From: Globodera rostochiensis
Taxonomy: Eukaryota; Nematoda; Chromadorea; Rhabditida; Heteroderidae
DNA: 64,000 bases
Assembly (NCBI GenBank): GCA_018350325.1
Contig: JAEVLN010000002.1
Location: forward strand, 4,757,456-4,821,455
Direction: 5' to 3'
The notes below the pieces were generated by a model, which was not told the origin of the DNA, ran no database searches, and was given only the letters and a program-made list of their open reading frames with translations. A program made the position numbers and the translations under genes. Each line of letters begins with the position of its first letter. The first letter of the stretch is position 1. This document shows, one piece after another, positions 49,201 through 59,760 of the stretch.

Positions 49201-49265
49201 TACATTTCTCACATCTCCCTCATTGGCCAATGTGACAATCAAGCGATCATGTTGGACAAAGCTCT
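49201..49265 (+). CDS. internal exon with good splice sites, unknown protein
   Basis: A TTTCCAG acceptor ends at 49200 and a GTAAAA donor starts at 49266. The 65-nt exon reads YISHISLIGQCDNQAIMLDK. Both splice signals and the composition fit a real exon, but neighbours within 500 bp are not identified. It ends about 30 bp before the long inverted repeat at 49296. Confidence 0.5.
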
Positions 49266-49295
49266 GTAAAAGGAACACACGCTAAGCTAATTTAA

Positions 49296-49510
49296 AACTA
49301 TTTTTTTTAAAACTTAAAATTTTAAATGCTAATATTTCAACACGAAATAATATCTAATGATTTTTTGCTTTGATTTTAAATATTAAAGAGATTTTGCAAG
49401 GGTTCGTAGAATTCCGTGTATCTCTTTAATATTTAAAATCAAATCAAAAATCATTAGATGTTATTTCGTAAATTTTAGCATTTAAAATTTTACGTTTTAA
49501 AAAAATAGTT
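49296..49510. repeat. long near-perfect inverted repeat (hairpin)
   Basis: The left arm 49296-49392 and right arm 49420-49510 are complementary over about 90 bp with few mismatches, including TAAAATTTTAAATGCTAA, ATCTAATGATTTTT and GATTTTAAATATTAAAGAGAT. The loop is about 27 bp. The RNA would fold into a long hairpin. No target duplication was found. Confidence 0.85.
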
Positions 49511-49879
49511 ATCTTTGTAAAGAAAAACAAAAAAAACCAATAAGGTGAACGGCATTTTAAACCCGTTTAAACGAGCCTTAAAATTAAAAAGTTAAATATT
49601 AAAACCTTCTCAAACCCCTTATTAAAAGTAAAAATAAAGAAAGACGTACTAAAAAACATAAGAATTTTAAATGAAATATTTGAATAAAAAAATTATAAAA
49701 TAATAAGCAGCCGTCCGCTCCGTGAAAGTTTTCAAGGAAAACATAATAAACAAATTTAAAAAACAAAACTAATTATAAATTAAACAAATTAATCATTAAA
49801 AAATTATGTTAAAAATAATTTTACTTGCAAGCGGGCAAGTATAATAATTAAATATTTGTAATTAAAAAATAAAATAAAT

Positions 49880-50104
49880 ATGATTCGGATAATTGGAGCA
49901 TTCGCTCGCGCCCCCACAGAAAGTGGTGACCTCGACGTGCGTGTCCGTACGACGCCTTCTGATCGTCAGGCCTCAGCCAATTTTGGTTGTTTCCTTTTTG
50001 GGAAAAATCAAAGAAAAACGTTGAAGTTCGAGTCCTTTGTGGCCGAGCTTAACATCGCTCAAAAAGAGGTCGGAAAAGGAGGACACAGAGTGAGCAACGC
50101 TTAA
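49880..50104 (+). CDS. 74-aa ORF, unknown, likely real coding sequence
   Basis: ATG-to-TAA on the plus strand with GC content well above the flanks. It begins MIRIIGAFARAPTESGDLDV and contains RTTPSDRQASANFGCFLFGK, LKFESFVAELNIAQKEV and a GKGGHRVSNA end. Basic and polar, no signal peptide or membrane segment. No family recognised; could be a gene fragment. Confidence 0.45.
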   Translation: MIRIIGAFARAPTESGDLDVRVRTTPSDRQASANFGCFLFGKNQRKTLKFESFVAELNIAQKEVGKGGHRVSNA

Positions 50105-50499
50105 AGATCGAAAATATTCAAGATTCAAGCACCTTGATGACAAAAAAACAGACTATGTATCAAATCGAAGGCCACTGTTTAAACAATAAATAAAAAATAA
50201 ATCTGCTAAAACCATAAAAATGATTGGTAAAATTTGGTTGCCTTTTATCTCGACGAATTCACATCACATCAGCATATTAAAACGGGAGGAAATAAGTCAA
50301 ATAAATAAAAGATAACCAAAAATGGCTGGTAAGAATTTGGAATGAGCAGCAACCGGTACAAAAATCGTAACAAAATTCAAAAAATGACATATGTAAAAAA
50401 GTTTTTTTATATTTATGAAGCATCCAATTTTCTAGAAGCAATTGTAAGGGTTCATTTAATATTTGGGAGAAAAATTATGTGTGAAAATTGGTATATAAA

Positions 50500-50690
50500 A
50501 TGAATAAATTCTGGACTTGAGCTTCGAGCGAGACTCGAGACGAGATTCTCGAAAAAATCTCGAGTCTCGAAAAATCTCGAAAATTCAGATTTATTCGAGA
50601 CGAGATGTCGAGACGAGATTTTTCGAGAATCTCGGATCTCGAAAAATCTCGAGCCAGAACAGTCGAGACTCGAGATTTTTGATAAAAATA
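50500..50690. mobile_element. one-sided word array, 'TCTCGAAAAATCTCGA'
   Basis: CGAGACTCGAGA and TCTCGAAAAATCTCGA words in both orientations fill about 170 bp. The words resemble, but differ from, the CTCGGTCTCGG words of the complete hAT element at 38275. No second array or tip found. Frames open across it are word artefacts. Confidence 0.5.
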
Positions 50691-51034
50691 TAATTTTTTC
50701 CCCAAAATTCTCAGAAACTCCACCAAATTTTGGTAAGGATAAGAAGGGAGCACTAGAAGCATTTCTGCAAAATTGGTCACGAAATATAAGTGTTGCCTGT
50801 GTTCCAAGGTTTTGAAAATCAAAAGAAAATTCAATGGTGAGGGGATAGATATAGTGTCTGACCATATGCTGTCTGCCGCATTGCTATTTTTTTGAATCAG
50901 TGGAGAAATTGCTTAAATTTTGGCGTTTCGCTTCTGGGCTTGACCCATAGTGGGGTAAGAAAGAGCCGGTGAAAAAATTGTTAGAATTTTTTAAACATTT
51001 TTTAAAGAAATTTTTCAAATTGAGAAAAATCCGG

Positions 51035-51460
51035 TCTTACTTTTATAGTATTTCGTTTAATAAATTTGTACGATTAAGCCAATTTTTTTTATGTTGTTTT
51101 GAAATGACGTAGTAATGGACTTATGATATGCATGTCAAGCCAATCTTTTTTATAATTAAGCTTGCAAGGGTTTTAATTTTTTTATGTTTGCATATTTTGT
51201 GTAATAGATTTAAATGGAAGAAAAATTTGTATAAATTTGGTTCATTAGCCCTTTGGTTGAAGAATTGCCAGACCCAGTTATACGAATTTTTGTCAAACAT
51301 TTTTTTCAGATTCCCACTTTTTTATTTATAAATTTAGTTAATTGCTTTTATCAGTCTATTTTTTGTTTGTATTTTAATAGTTTTTTCTATTTTTTACGTT
51401 TATCCTTTTATAGTAATTGATTTGAATTTCATTATGTAATATAAAACCTTGCATATTTGA
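51035..51460. repeat. composite copy of the 6.4-kb and 1.6-kb repeats
   Basis: The first part (51035-51172) matches 6380-6592 with an internal deletion; the second (51300-51460) matches 1625-1770. Two segments that are 4.6 kb apart in the first domain are neighbours here. Confidence 0.75.
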
Positions 51461-54191
51461 CTAATTTTTAGATTGGAACGCCGCGAATTGATTGGTATAA
51501 AATAGTTAATTTAAGTTTCAACATTGTTTTTAAAAAAATCGTTTACCCTTTTTTACGATTACTCCACATATTTTTATGCAATCAAGTCTCTATGCTCAAG
51601 AATTCAAGATCTTTTTAAGTGGCATTTTTGTATATTTACCACTAATTATAAATCACTTTTTATTAATGATTTAATTAGAATTTATTCAATTTGATTTTAT
51701 TAAACCTCTTCATTTTTATTGATATTAATTTTCTATGTTGACAAGGCATATGTTTGTCGGAAATGTCGACAAATTTGAATTCTAAATCCCGAGTTCAGAA
51801 TAATAACTCTAAATTACGAGTTATCCAAACTTTTTGATTAAGCAATACTGCTTTTCTCACTTTTTCAACTTTTTTTAAAACACAATTTAATTTAATGCTT
51901 CCTGTTCTTTGCTTTCGATAAAAAAAATGGCACGGAAGAACGAGTTTTGCGTCAAAACTTCTTTATTTTATTATAATTGTCTGGTTAAATACAATTCATT
52001 GGATTTTGATTCGTTGCATTTCTACGAATTTGTTATTTATGTATAAACCGGCGCATTATATGAAGGGATTTAAATATTAGTTTCATCCTGATTAATTTTT
52101 TTATTTTATTATTTATTTTAATGCGCCTTTCTGAAATAAAGTATCATCAATTCTTTACAATTAGGTTTTTCTCACTTTTTTAACTTTTATTTAAAACACT
52201 TTTTAAATATGAAGAAATGAGAAGAAAAGACTGAATGAAATAATGATCGAATGAATGATGCCGTAAAGAAAATCTTTACGGCTTAATAGTAGAGTGAATG
52301 GGGCAGGAAAGAATGGAGCGATTATTTTTAGAAAGAACGACCAATAATCAACGAGGAAAAGCATAAGAAAATGAGGACTAATTGTAATTGGAAGAAACAA
52401 TCATTGCTTGTGTGTTACCGAATTGTGCAGCTCAAACGGTTCAAAAGTTAGATTTTAGCTTTTCTTTTTTGACAATTACTTCACTTTATTTTTATTAATT
52501 TTCGTTTCTTAGTCATGTTTATTTTTTTGCATAAGATAACATAATTTCTAAGCACATTAGCCTTTTTCGGCTTTAATATTTTGATCAATATTTATTGACC
52601 TTTACTGACAAATTTTATGATGCACAATTTTTGTAAAGAAATAAGAAATGATATTTTGTGGTATTCAGTGGGAAGTAGATCGTTTTTTTGCTGAGCATTT
52701 CTTGTTTGTTTCCAGATTTATCCTTAGCTTTTTCATTTCCATCTTCGATTTTATTTTCTTTTGCAATTGAATATTTATTTCATGGCGCTGAGGGCTTCAT
52801 AGTTTTAATTTGTGAGAGAAATGATCCTTTCGTTATTCATAATTACATAATATTGTGCATAAACTCTTTAAATAAAGCATTTTAATGCTTTTTTATAGAT
52901 TGGTAAAGACGAAAAACATTAGATATAAAAACATTATTTAAAATTTAAATTGTAGGCATTCTGAATAGGTCTATGTAAAATAATTAAATGCATTTATCAT
53001 TATTGTAATTTATTAATATTTTAAAGGTTTATTTTTACGATTGATGGATCGTCCAATTCAAAGCTACCCACTTGATTACGTATTTCAGTTTTTTACTATT
53101 CGGATTACTTTTATGATTATATGATAATTTTAGCATTCTTAAATTTAGAATATATTATTAAAAAGCTTCTCCACGTCAACGCTAATTGTTCGCAAATATG
53201 TCCTGTCTCATACTTGCACTTTGAATTCAATTTAGCAAATATAATAAAAATATAAAGTATATATGTCTAAAAATTAAAAAAATTTGTGTAACTCTTCGCC
53301 CATAATCGCTTCAGAAGTTTATTCAAAGTTTAGACAAAATAACAAGTTGTATCAATTTAAATTTAAAAATACATAAATTTAAAAGATCATACATGCACGT
53401 ATGTGCTTTCGGGTTAAATTAGTGCTGAGCCGTGTCCGTGATGCAAGCAAATATTTTTGTAATTTATTTAATAATTTTTATTGTTTTACAAATTATTGGA
53501 CATTTATTTTAAAAGTGTTATGTATTTTAATGTTAAATTTTGCAGTTTTTTAACTTATTAAGTTTTTTTCTTTGAAACCTTTTGGATTACTTTATTGTAC
53601 GTTAAAATTGATAATACTGCTTATCTTTTATTTATTTTTGTAGAAGTCAATTGGCAAAACACTTTGCTACTCTGCTCTGATAACTGAATTATTTTAAGTC
53701 TTCTAACAAAATTTTCATTAAATCAATTTAATATTTGCTTTGAGTTTTTAAAGCCCCTCGCTACCTCCGGCTGGATTTTAGAATTTCAAAAGCATGCTGG
53801 CATTTTTTTATTATTTAAATCCTTAATTTTTAAAATTTCATAATTTAGCCAAGTAAACTTTAGTTAACATATTTATTATTCACCAAGAAGTTCATGTGCA
53901 AGCATTGTGTATGATTTTCCCAGCAACGCAACTTAGAACCTTAAATTTCGATTTATTTGATTTGTAAAAACAATTATAATTTTTTTTCAGCTGAGCTTTA
54001 CATTAGTTATTGCATTTTTAAAGAGAATTGATCGTCGTCATTTTATATTTTTTATAATGTTGTATTTTTACAAAGACATTATATTCAGACGCGTCTTTGG
54101 CATTGTATCCTTTGCTTTTTGTTTTATTTTTTAATTGAAAAAATAAATTAGTTATTTTAGTCCTCTTTGGTGCCTGAATGCTCCGCTTTAG

Positions 54192-54412
54192 TTACTTTTA
54201 TAATATTTCGTTAATTAAATTTGTACGATGGATCCAATTTTTTATGTTGTTTTGAAAATTAAGTTAATTTAATATACGTATATTTCGGTAAACATTATTA
54301 TATTTTTATTATAAAATATTTACAACAATTATCCTGACGGAGTTGTTTTTAATGGACTTATGATATGCATGTCACGCCAATCTTTTTTATAATTAAGCTT
54401 GCAAGGGTTAGT
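54192..54412. repeat. third copy of the 6.4-kb repeat
   Basis: Full-length match to 6380-6592, same orientation, including CGTAYATTTCGGTAAAC.TTATTATA and the end block TATGATATGCATGTCACGCC. No flanking duplication seen. Confidence 0.78.
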
Positions 54413-55460
54413 GTTTAAATAATTAAAATAAGAAATAACTTTTGCATTGTGGACTTATTTTGGACTTTACTCAGTTAAGCAAATTGTAAAATAGTTAGCA
54501 TTTATCTATGAAGTCAATGTTAATTTCTTTATTTTATAGAAATTTCTCATCTTACAAATGTTATTTAAACTAAAAATTTCATTTTCTGTTACCCACTTAT
54601 ATTTTGTTGGTTATTTATATTTGTCATTTTTTATTTATTTTATTTGTCCTTTTAAAATTTAATGTTGTGATTTCCCGTCAGAATTACTTTGCATCCAGCT
54701 TAATCAAACTGTCGATTTAACATTTGTTTATATTGTTTATTTATTACAATTTAATTAAAAATTAGCCATTGAACTTTAATTTGCAAAAAATCGATTTATA
54801 TGCTTGCTATTAGCAGGCTGCTACGCGAACTTTGATCAAACCAATGGTAAATAAATAAAAAGTATTCCTTATTTTTCATCTTTAATCCCTCCGTTCTTTG
54901 TGATTTTGTAAGAGCTTTTCTAAGCTTTGGTTTTAGTATAATTTTATTATAACAAAATCAAAATATGATAGGCTATAACTTTTTTTTATAGTTCATTACG
55001 CGCAACAAAAAAAGTTTAATTCGGTCTCTAGAGACCAAGCGGTGTCGATATCTAATTTGTGTGTGATTTAGAGTCTGGGGACACGGAATTTGTCAAATTT
55101 TTTTACCTTTTAAATTTAATCCGTGTTTGCTTATTTCTTTTATATTCTAATTTGGAGTTTTACTATTTATTAATACGATTAATACTTTAAAAATTCTAAC
55201 CTGGGTTTGTAAAACTTTAAACTTTTTTTTTGTTTGTGGTCGGCCTTTTAATTTTTAAGAATTTTAAACTGATAAAATGTTATCATATTTAAGTCCAATT
55301 TCGGAAATCATTCCTACAATCACATCTGGTGTTTTATCTCATTTATTTGATTATTTTACAAAAAAAAGTCGCGAAGCAAAATTTGTTTTGTATAAGTACT
55401 TTAGTAATTTTTTACTTTATACATGCAAATTTAATTTTTATTATATAAATAAATGCTTAT

Positions 55461-56231
55461 TAGAGACCGGCCAGAAGGGTCGGTCGGTACTTTTCGGTAA
55501 AGTACCGAAAAAGTACCGGTACCGAAAAGTACCGAAAAAGTCCAAAAAGGTTCGGTCGGTACTTTTCGGGAAAGTACCGAAAAAGTACCGGTACCGAAAA
55601 GTACCGAAAAAAATTGTCGGTACTTTTTCGGTTTTCGGTACCAACATTTTTTAAATTAACTTTTCAACAAAATTCTTCGTTTATTTCGGAAATTTGATTT
55701 GATCAATACTTATAATTAAGTTTGGGAAGATTGCGGTTTAAAAAAATCAGCATTTCGGCTTTTCTTGGCCGTAACCGCCGGCGTCGATAGTCGTATGTGT
55801 CACGAGCGGTAGAAAAAAGCTGCTCGCTAGCAACGCTTGTTGCAGGTGCACTAAGGAATTTTTGCGCCTCTTGCGCCAGCACTAAAAAGCAATATATGGT
55901 TGTTGAGAGAGCGTATACCGATCACCTGGAAATTCTTTAGCCTTTGCATCCCAAAATTTTAATGGATCATAGTCGGACTGGACTGAGGCAAGTGAGCAAT
56001 AATCACTGATTTCCCTCTTAATATCGGTTCCACCTGAAAAGACAAATTATTTACTGATAATATTTTGTTTTGTACATAAAGAGACTGATGAGTCGTCCAC
56101 TGATGAAGTGCTAGCCAAAGACTGGTTAAAAAAATCGAGTAAGCCTTTTGGTTTTTTTGTAACGGGCGAATCCGACAAAATTGGCATAAACCGAAAAAGC
56201 GTCGGTACTTTCCCGTACCGTCCGATCTCTA
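55461..56231. mobile_element. internally deleted hAT element with 'GGTACCGAAAAAGTA' words
   Basis: ATGCTTAT flanks both sides (55453-55460, 56232-56239). Tips: TAGAGACCGG left, TAGAGATCGG read inward from the right. The left 180 bp is an array of GTACCGAAAAAGTACCGGT words in both orientations; a shorter set (GTCGGTACTTTCCCGTACCG) is at the right end. The interior carries the last exons of a transposase on the minus strand. At 771 bp it is far too short to encode the whole enzyme. Confidence 0.88.
55703..56033 (-). pseudogene. 3' end of a hAT transposase (C-terminal dimerisation domain)
   Basis: Two minus-strand exons are recognisable. The first, 56033-55926, follows a TTTTCAG acceptor and reads YDPLKFWDAKAKEFP at its end. 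A 44-bp intron (55925-55882, GT..AG) follows. The second, 55881-55703, reads [20 protein letters not shown], then [28 protein letters not shown] and TGA. This is the canonical hAT C-terminal motif (A..FLS.PATS..SE..FS.A...R..L....E.LIFL..N), with frame and splice phase intact. A further upstream minus frame near 56045-56160 (KKPKGLLDFFNQSLAS) may be another exon. The catalytic core is missing. Confidence 0.85.
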
Positions 56232-56614
56232 ATGCTTATATGTCAGTATCCTTCTCCAAACTTGAGCGCTGCCAGAACTTTATTTTTTACACTTCTGATA
56301 TTCACTTTCAATGCTTTTTAAATTTTTTAAGCATAAGAATGGATAAATAAAAAAAAATTTGGATTTAACGTAGGTTTAGACAACCACTGGGGAAGGGAAG
56401 AACCTTCGGACTTCCAAGAGCAATGGCTCAATAGAATTTGATTAAGTTGCAAATAAACTGTTTTTAGCATTAAAATTCAAATGAATATAGTTAATTTTTT
56501 GTCGCTGTTCATTTCTTGCATTAGAAAAATTAACTACCTAAGCTATAATAAAATATTGAACTAGTTAATAATTATTTTCTTATGTTTCATAATTTTTTCA
56601 AAAGACAATTTTTA

Positions 56615-57905
56615 TTTTAACATAATTGCCGTTTTTTAATTAAAACAAGTTTTTGAACTTATATATTGTAATGTTGAATATAAATCTCGAAAATTGTAAA
56701 TAAGAAATGGACAACCATTTGTAGAACATAAATTTAGTTTGTGTTTATTTATATTTTTTGTATTATTAAAAAAATTCTTGCATTTTTCGCGTGTTTAGTT
56801 TTCTTGGACTTCTTTTTTAAATTTAAAACAATTAATTATTTATGGGTATAATTTTTCCAACTTTCTGCACCGCCCAGTTGAGGGCAGCGCAGTCTTTTAC
56901 ATTTTGGAACAAATATTTTTGGGTAATATTATATTTATTGGTATGAAAAATGTTGCAAATACAATTTACTTAGTTTTGGCACACTTTTCTTATTCTACCT
57001 TTCATTTCAGAGCTGTGTTTACAACATTAAGAGCAAAATTTACGACCAACAAACGACTCAATAATCAGCAGTGCCAGTAATTTTTTTGATTTTATAACCA
57101 ATTTTTAAATTTAATTTGAATTGAAAATTTTTTTATATGGATGGTACTAATTGTTTATGTAATTGATATAACTGTTAATTTTTAATAGTTGAATACAGAA
57201 TTAATATTCAATTCACAATTTATTGGCAATTGTTTGCATTGAATTTGAATTTGTATTTTGGACCAACCTAAGGCTGTTATTGTTAAGATATTTCAGTTTT
57301 TTACAACATATATGTGTCTAAAAAATCATTTTTTGAATTAATTATCTAAGCAAATCTTATCTTTTATTTTAAAGTTCCCGTACGGGGATCCACGTTTCCA
57401 AGTTTGCTCATCCCCGAAAACGCGTGGATCCCCTGTTTGTCGTCGCCAGTATCTCCGTTCCCCGGTTTGTTTTCCCCCCCCCCCCCCCCGGCGGCGACTC
57501 TAGATATGGCGTTTGCTTTTTTTTCGGCCAGCCGTGAGAATTTTATACGTGATGAGAAGTCTGTTAATTGTATGGTGAATTCGGATTGAGCCTTGTAGAA
57601 ATTTTTTTTAATTTATCAATTTTCATCAACTTTTCTTTAATATCTACATTTATTTGATTATTTTACAAAAAAAAGTCGCGAAGCAAACTTTAATTGTAGA
57701 GTTTTGCAAATTTTAACAGTAGGAATCAATATCATTTCTAATCAGAAATGTTTTAAACAAAATTGTTGTTTTTAATTAAAATGATATTTATGGAACTTAT
57801 ATTTTGTAATGATTTGTTGAAGATAAATCTCGAAAATGTAAGCAAGAATTGGACACCATTTGTAGAACATACATTATGTTTATGTTTATTTGATTTTGTT
57901 TATCT
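56615..57905. repeat. local direct duplication (56615-56765 with 57765-57905)
   Basis: TTTTAATTAAAA, TATATAAATCTCGAAAA-type, then GACA..CATTTGTAGAACATA occur in both, about 1.15 kb apart. In addition TTTGATTATTTTACAAAAAA plus AGTCGCGAAGCAAA at 55345 recurs at 57655, just upstream of the second copy. Confidence 0.75.
57375..57500. repeat. 'GGGGATCCACG' inverted words and C16 run
   Basis: GGGGATCCACG at about 57385 and CGTGGATCCCC at about 57432 are perfect inverses. TCTCCGTTCCCCGGTTTG follows, then 16 C's and CGGCGGCGACTC. TCCCCGTTCCCCGGTTTG also occurs near 12868, on the same strand. Likely a transposon end; a terminus CAGGGGATCCACG can be read on the minus strand. Confidence 0.45.
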
Positions 57906-58261
57906 GAAGTATTAAATTAAATATTTCAATATATTTTTTTATTCTTTTTTTGCTTATGATCCACGTTTTTTCTGAAAATTTTGGCTTTAATTTTTTAAAG
58001 GTTTCGTGCTGCCTTTAAATATTTGCTAATTTCGTTGCATTTTGTTTACAATATATTTTGTTTTTAAAATACATATAAAATATATTGTTACTATTTTTGG
58101 TACCAAGTCATAAATCATTATATGTAATATTCAGTGTTTGATAATCAAAGTTTTCACAAAATCTAAGGTTTAACAAATTTAGTCAGAAAAATCTATTTAA
58201 GTATGAGGCTCCGTTTTTAAGTATACGCAAAAAAAAGAAAATGGTGCTAACAATTAATACC

Positions 58262-58600
58262 TTAAGAAATGGACGCAAACTATTCGATGTGAAAATGAAT
58301 GAATGAATGAATGAATGAATGGGTGTGGTTGTGCGGAGAATGGTCAGTGCTCAGAGCCAATCGAAGGATGTGATAGATACACAGAGAGATACACATTTGG
58401 AAAGAACACGGGCGAGGAGTGAGGGGGGGGGGGGTGGAAGAAAATTGAAGGGAGAGCAGAGAAAGAGGGAGAAGAGAAAGCAAATGAAGATAGAGCAGAG
58501 AAAAGAAGGGAGAGAGAATGCGGGGCAGAGAAAGAAGGGAAAGAGAAAGCAAAATACATTCAGTGAAATGCGCATAAAATTATTGGCACAATGCCCAGTG
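58262..58600. repeat. purine-rich tract family, copy 3 (inverted)
   Basis: ATGGACGCAAACTATTCGAT, then (GAAT)n and GGGTGTGGTTGTG, then GAGAAAG/GCAGAGAAAG repeats around a G run of about 11. It is the inverse of 43425-43700. Long open frames on both strands here are low-complexity artefacts. Confidence 0.75.
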
Positions 58601-59224
58601 TTTTTTTAAGGATAACCATAAGTTAAGATTTATAAGTATATGCTTTGCAATTAATCTAGCTTGGTATTTATATTTGGTACACCTTTATCAAATAACCCAA
58701 CAGTTTTTGAATCCAATAAACTTTATGTAAATCACCGCAAAACCCAAAGTGACAAATATTCACTTCTTCAAAGGCTAATACAAAAATCGAGTCCATTATC
58801 ATCAAAACCCGGGATTTAATGATTGATAAAATTGATCATATTGCTTGCCGAAAATCTCTGAAATATGTGTTAAAAATGCCATTTTTGGATTGGGTCAAAT
58901 CCAATTTTTGTGGGTTTATTGATTCAGCAACTAAACTGTTCAAATAGTGAATGATTGCCACAATGGTTTAAATTTAAAAATTATTTAAAACTTTTAAATA
59001 ATAATATCATGAAACCAAATCAGAGGTTTTGCGAAAAACGTTAGAAATTCTTTGGTTCTCTGTCCTTTAGTTTCTGAACATTTTCGCTGGTTTGCAGCTA
59101 CAATTCAAAATTTAAAAAAGGCAACAAAAAATGGCGCACCTGAGTCCTTTTTGCGCGCGTTCCTTGTTGCCTTTCGTAATTACGCTTATGTAATTTAAAT
59201 TTTTATATCCAATTTAGATAAATA

Positions 59225-59590
59225 TAATTTCGGGAATTTGCCTTATTGTTTGCCATATTTCCACACTTGCCATAATTTTGCCATATTTTGAACTTTGTGA
59301 AAATTCTCATTTTTAAGGGAAAAATGAGAATTCCCAAAAAAAGTGTCTTTGATTCGTAAAATTTGATTTTTTTGGTTGTAAATCTTTTAACAAAATGAGT
59401 CAAAAATTCAAAATTTTCTCGACGGCGCCTATCGGCACCGCCAAACCCCCCCCCCCCCCAATGAAGTAGACTTACCAAAAAAAAAATTGCATTTTTGAAA
59501 ATTCCTTAAGAAATCATGGCATAAAAATGCCATATTTTTGGAGCCGGTTGCCATATTTTCTCGAAGGTGATCTGAGATCCCTGTTCTATG
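59225..59590. mobile_element. word-end element with 'TGCCATATTTT' words
   Basis: TGCCATATTT words occur at 59250-59290 and again at 59515-59560, enclosing the hairpin module (minus, 59365-59450) and a C13 run. The right tip read inward is CAGGGATCTCAGATCACC, close to the tip at 43390. No target duplication found; the left tip is unclear. Confidence 0.55.
59365..59450 (-). repeat. conserved hairpin module, copy E
   Basis: Minus strand: GGCGGTGCC-GATA-GGCGCCGTC, GAGAAAATTTTGAATT, TTGACTCATTTTGTTAAAAG and TTACAACCAAAA, with a G run directly 5' of the hairpin as in copy D. Confidence 0.78.
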
Positions 59591-59760
59591 CCTTCAACTT
59601 CATTTTGCTTTCTCTTCCCTCATCTTTCTCTGCCTTCATCTTCATTTTGGTTTCTCTTCCCCCCCCCCCCCCTCCCCTTCTTTCTCTGCCCACAGCTTTA
59701 TTTTGCTTTCTCTTCACCATCTTTCTCTGCCTTCAACTTCATTTTGATAAACTACACAAA
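59575..59760. repeat. pyrimidine-rich tract family, copy 4
   Basis: Imperfect tandem units of about 35-40 bp built from CTTTCTCTGCC, TTCAACTTCATTTTG and CTTTCTCTTC, four copies, with a C14 run in the middle. It abuts the word-end element at 59225-59590. Confidence 0.7.

Larger units (their letters stand above)
35300..50400. other. A-rich compositional domain
   Basis: The + strand is A-rich, the reverse of the first 31 kb, interrupted at 41.5-43.7 kb by repeats and mixed sequence. Protein-like GC islands here read on the plus strand and are listed separately. Gaps such as 37300-38200, 41200-41500 and 43900-44480 show only AT-rich sequence. Confidence 0.65.

Noticed and set aside
50452..50865. 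137- and 119-codon minus ORFs
   Set aside because: They run through the TCTCGAAAAATCTCGA word array; overlapping frames are both open because of the repeat.
55277..55654. 125-codon ORF
   Set aside because: The second half translates the GTACCGAAAAAGTA word array at the left end of the hAT element; both strands are open for the same reason.
58280..58609. Overlapping long ORFs on both strands
   Set aside because: Purine-rich tract repeat read in several frames.
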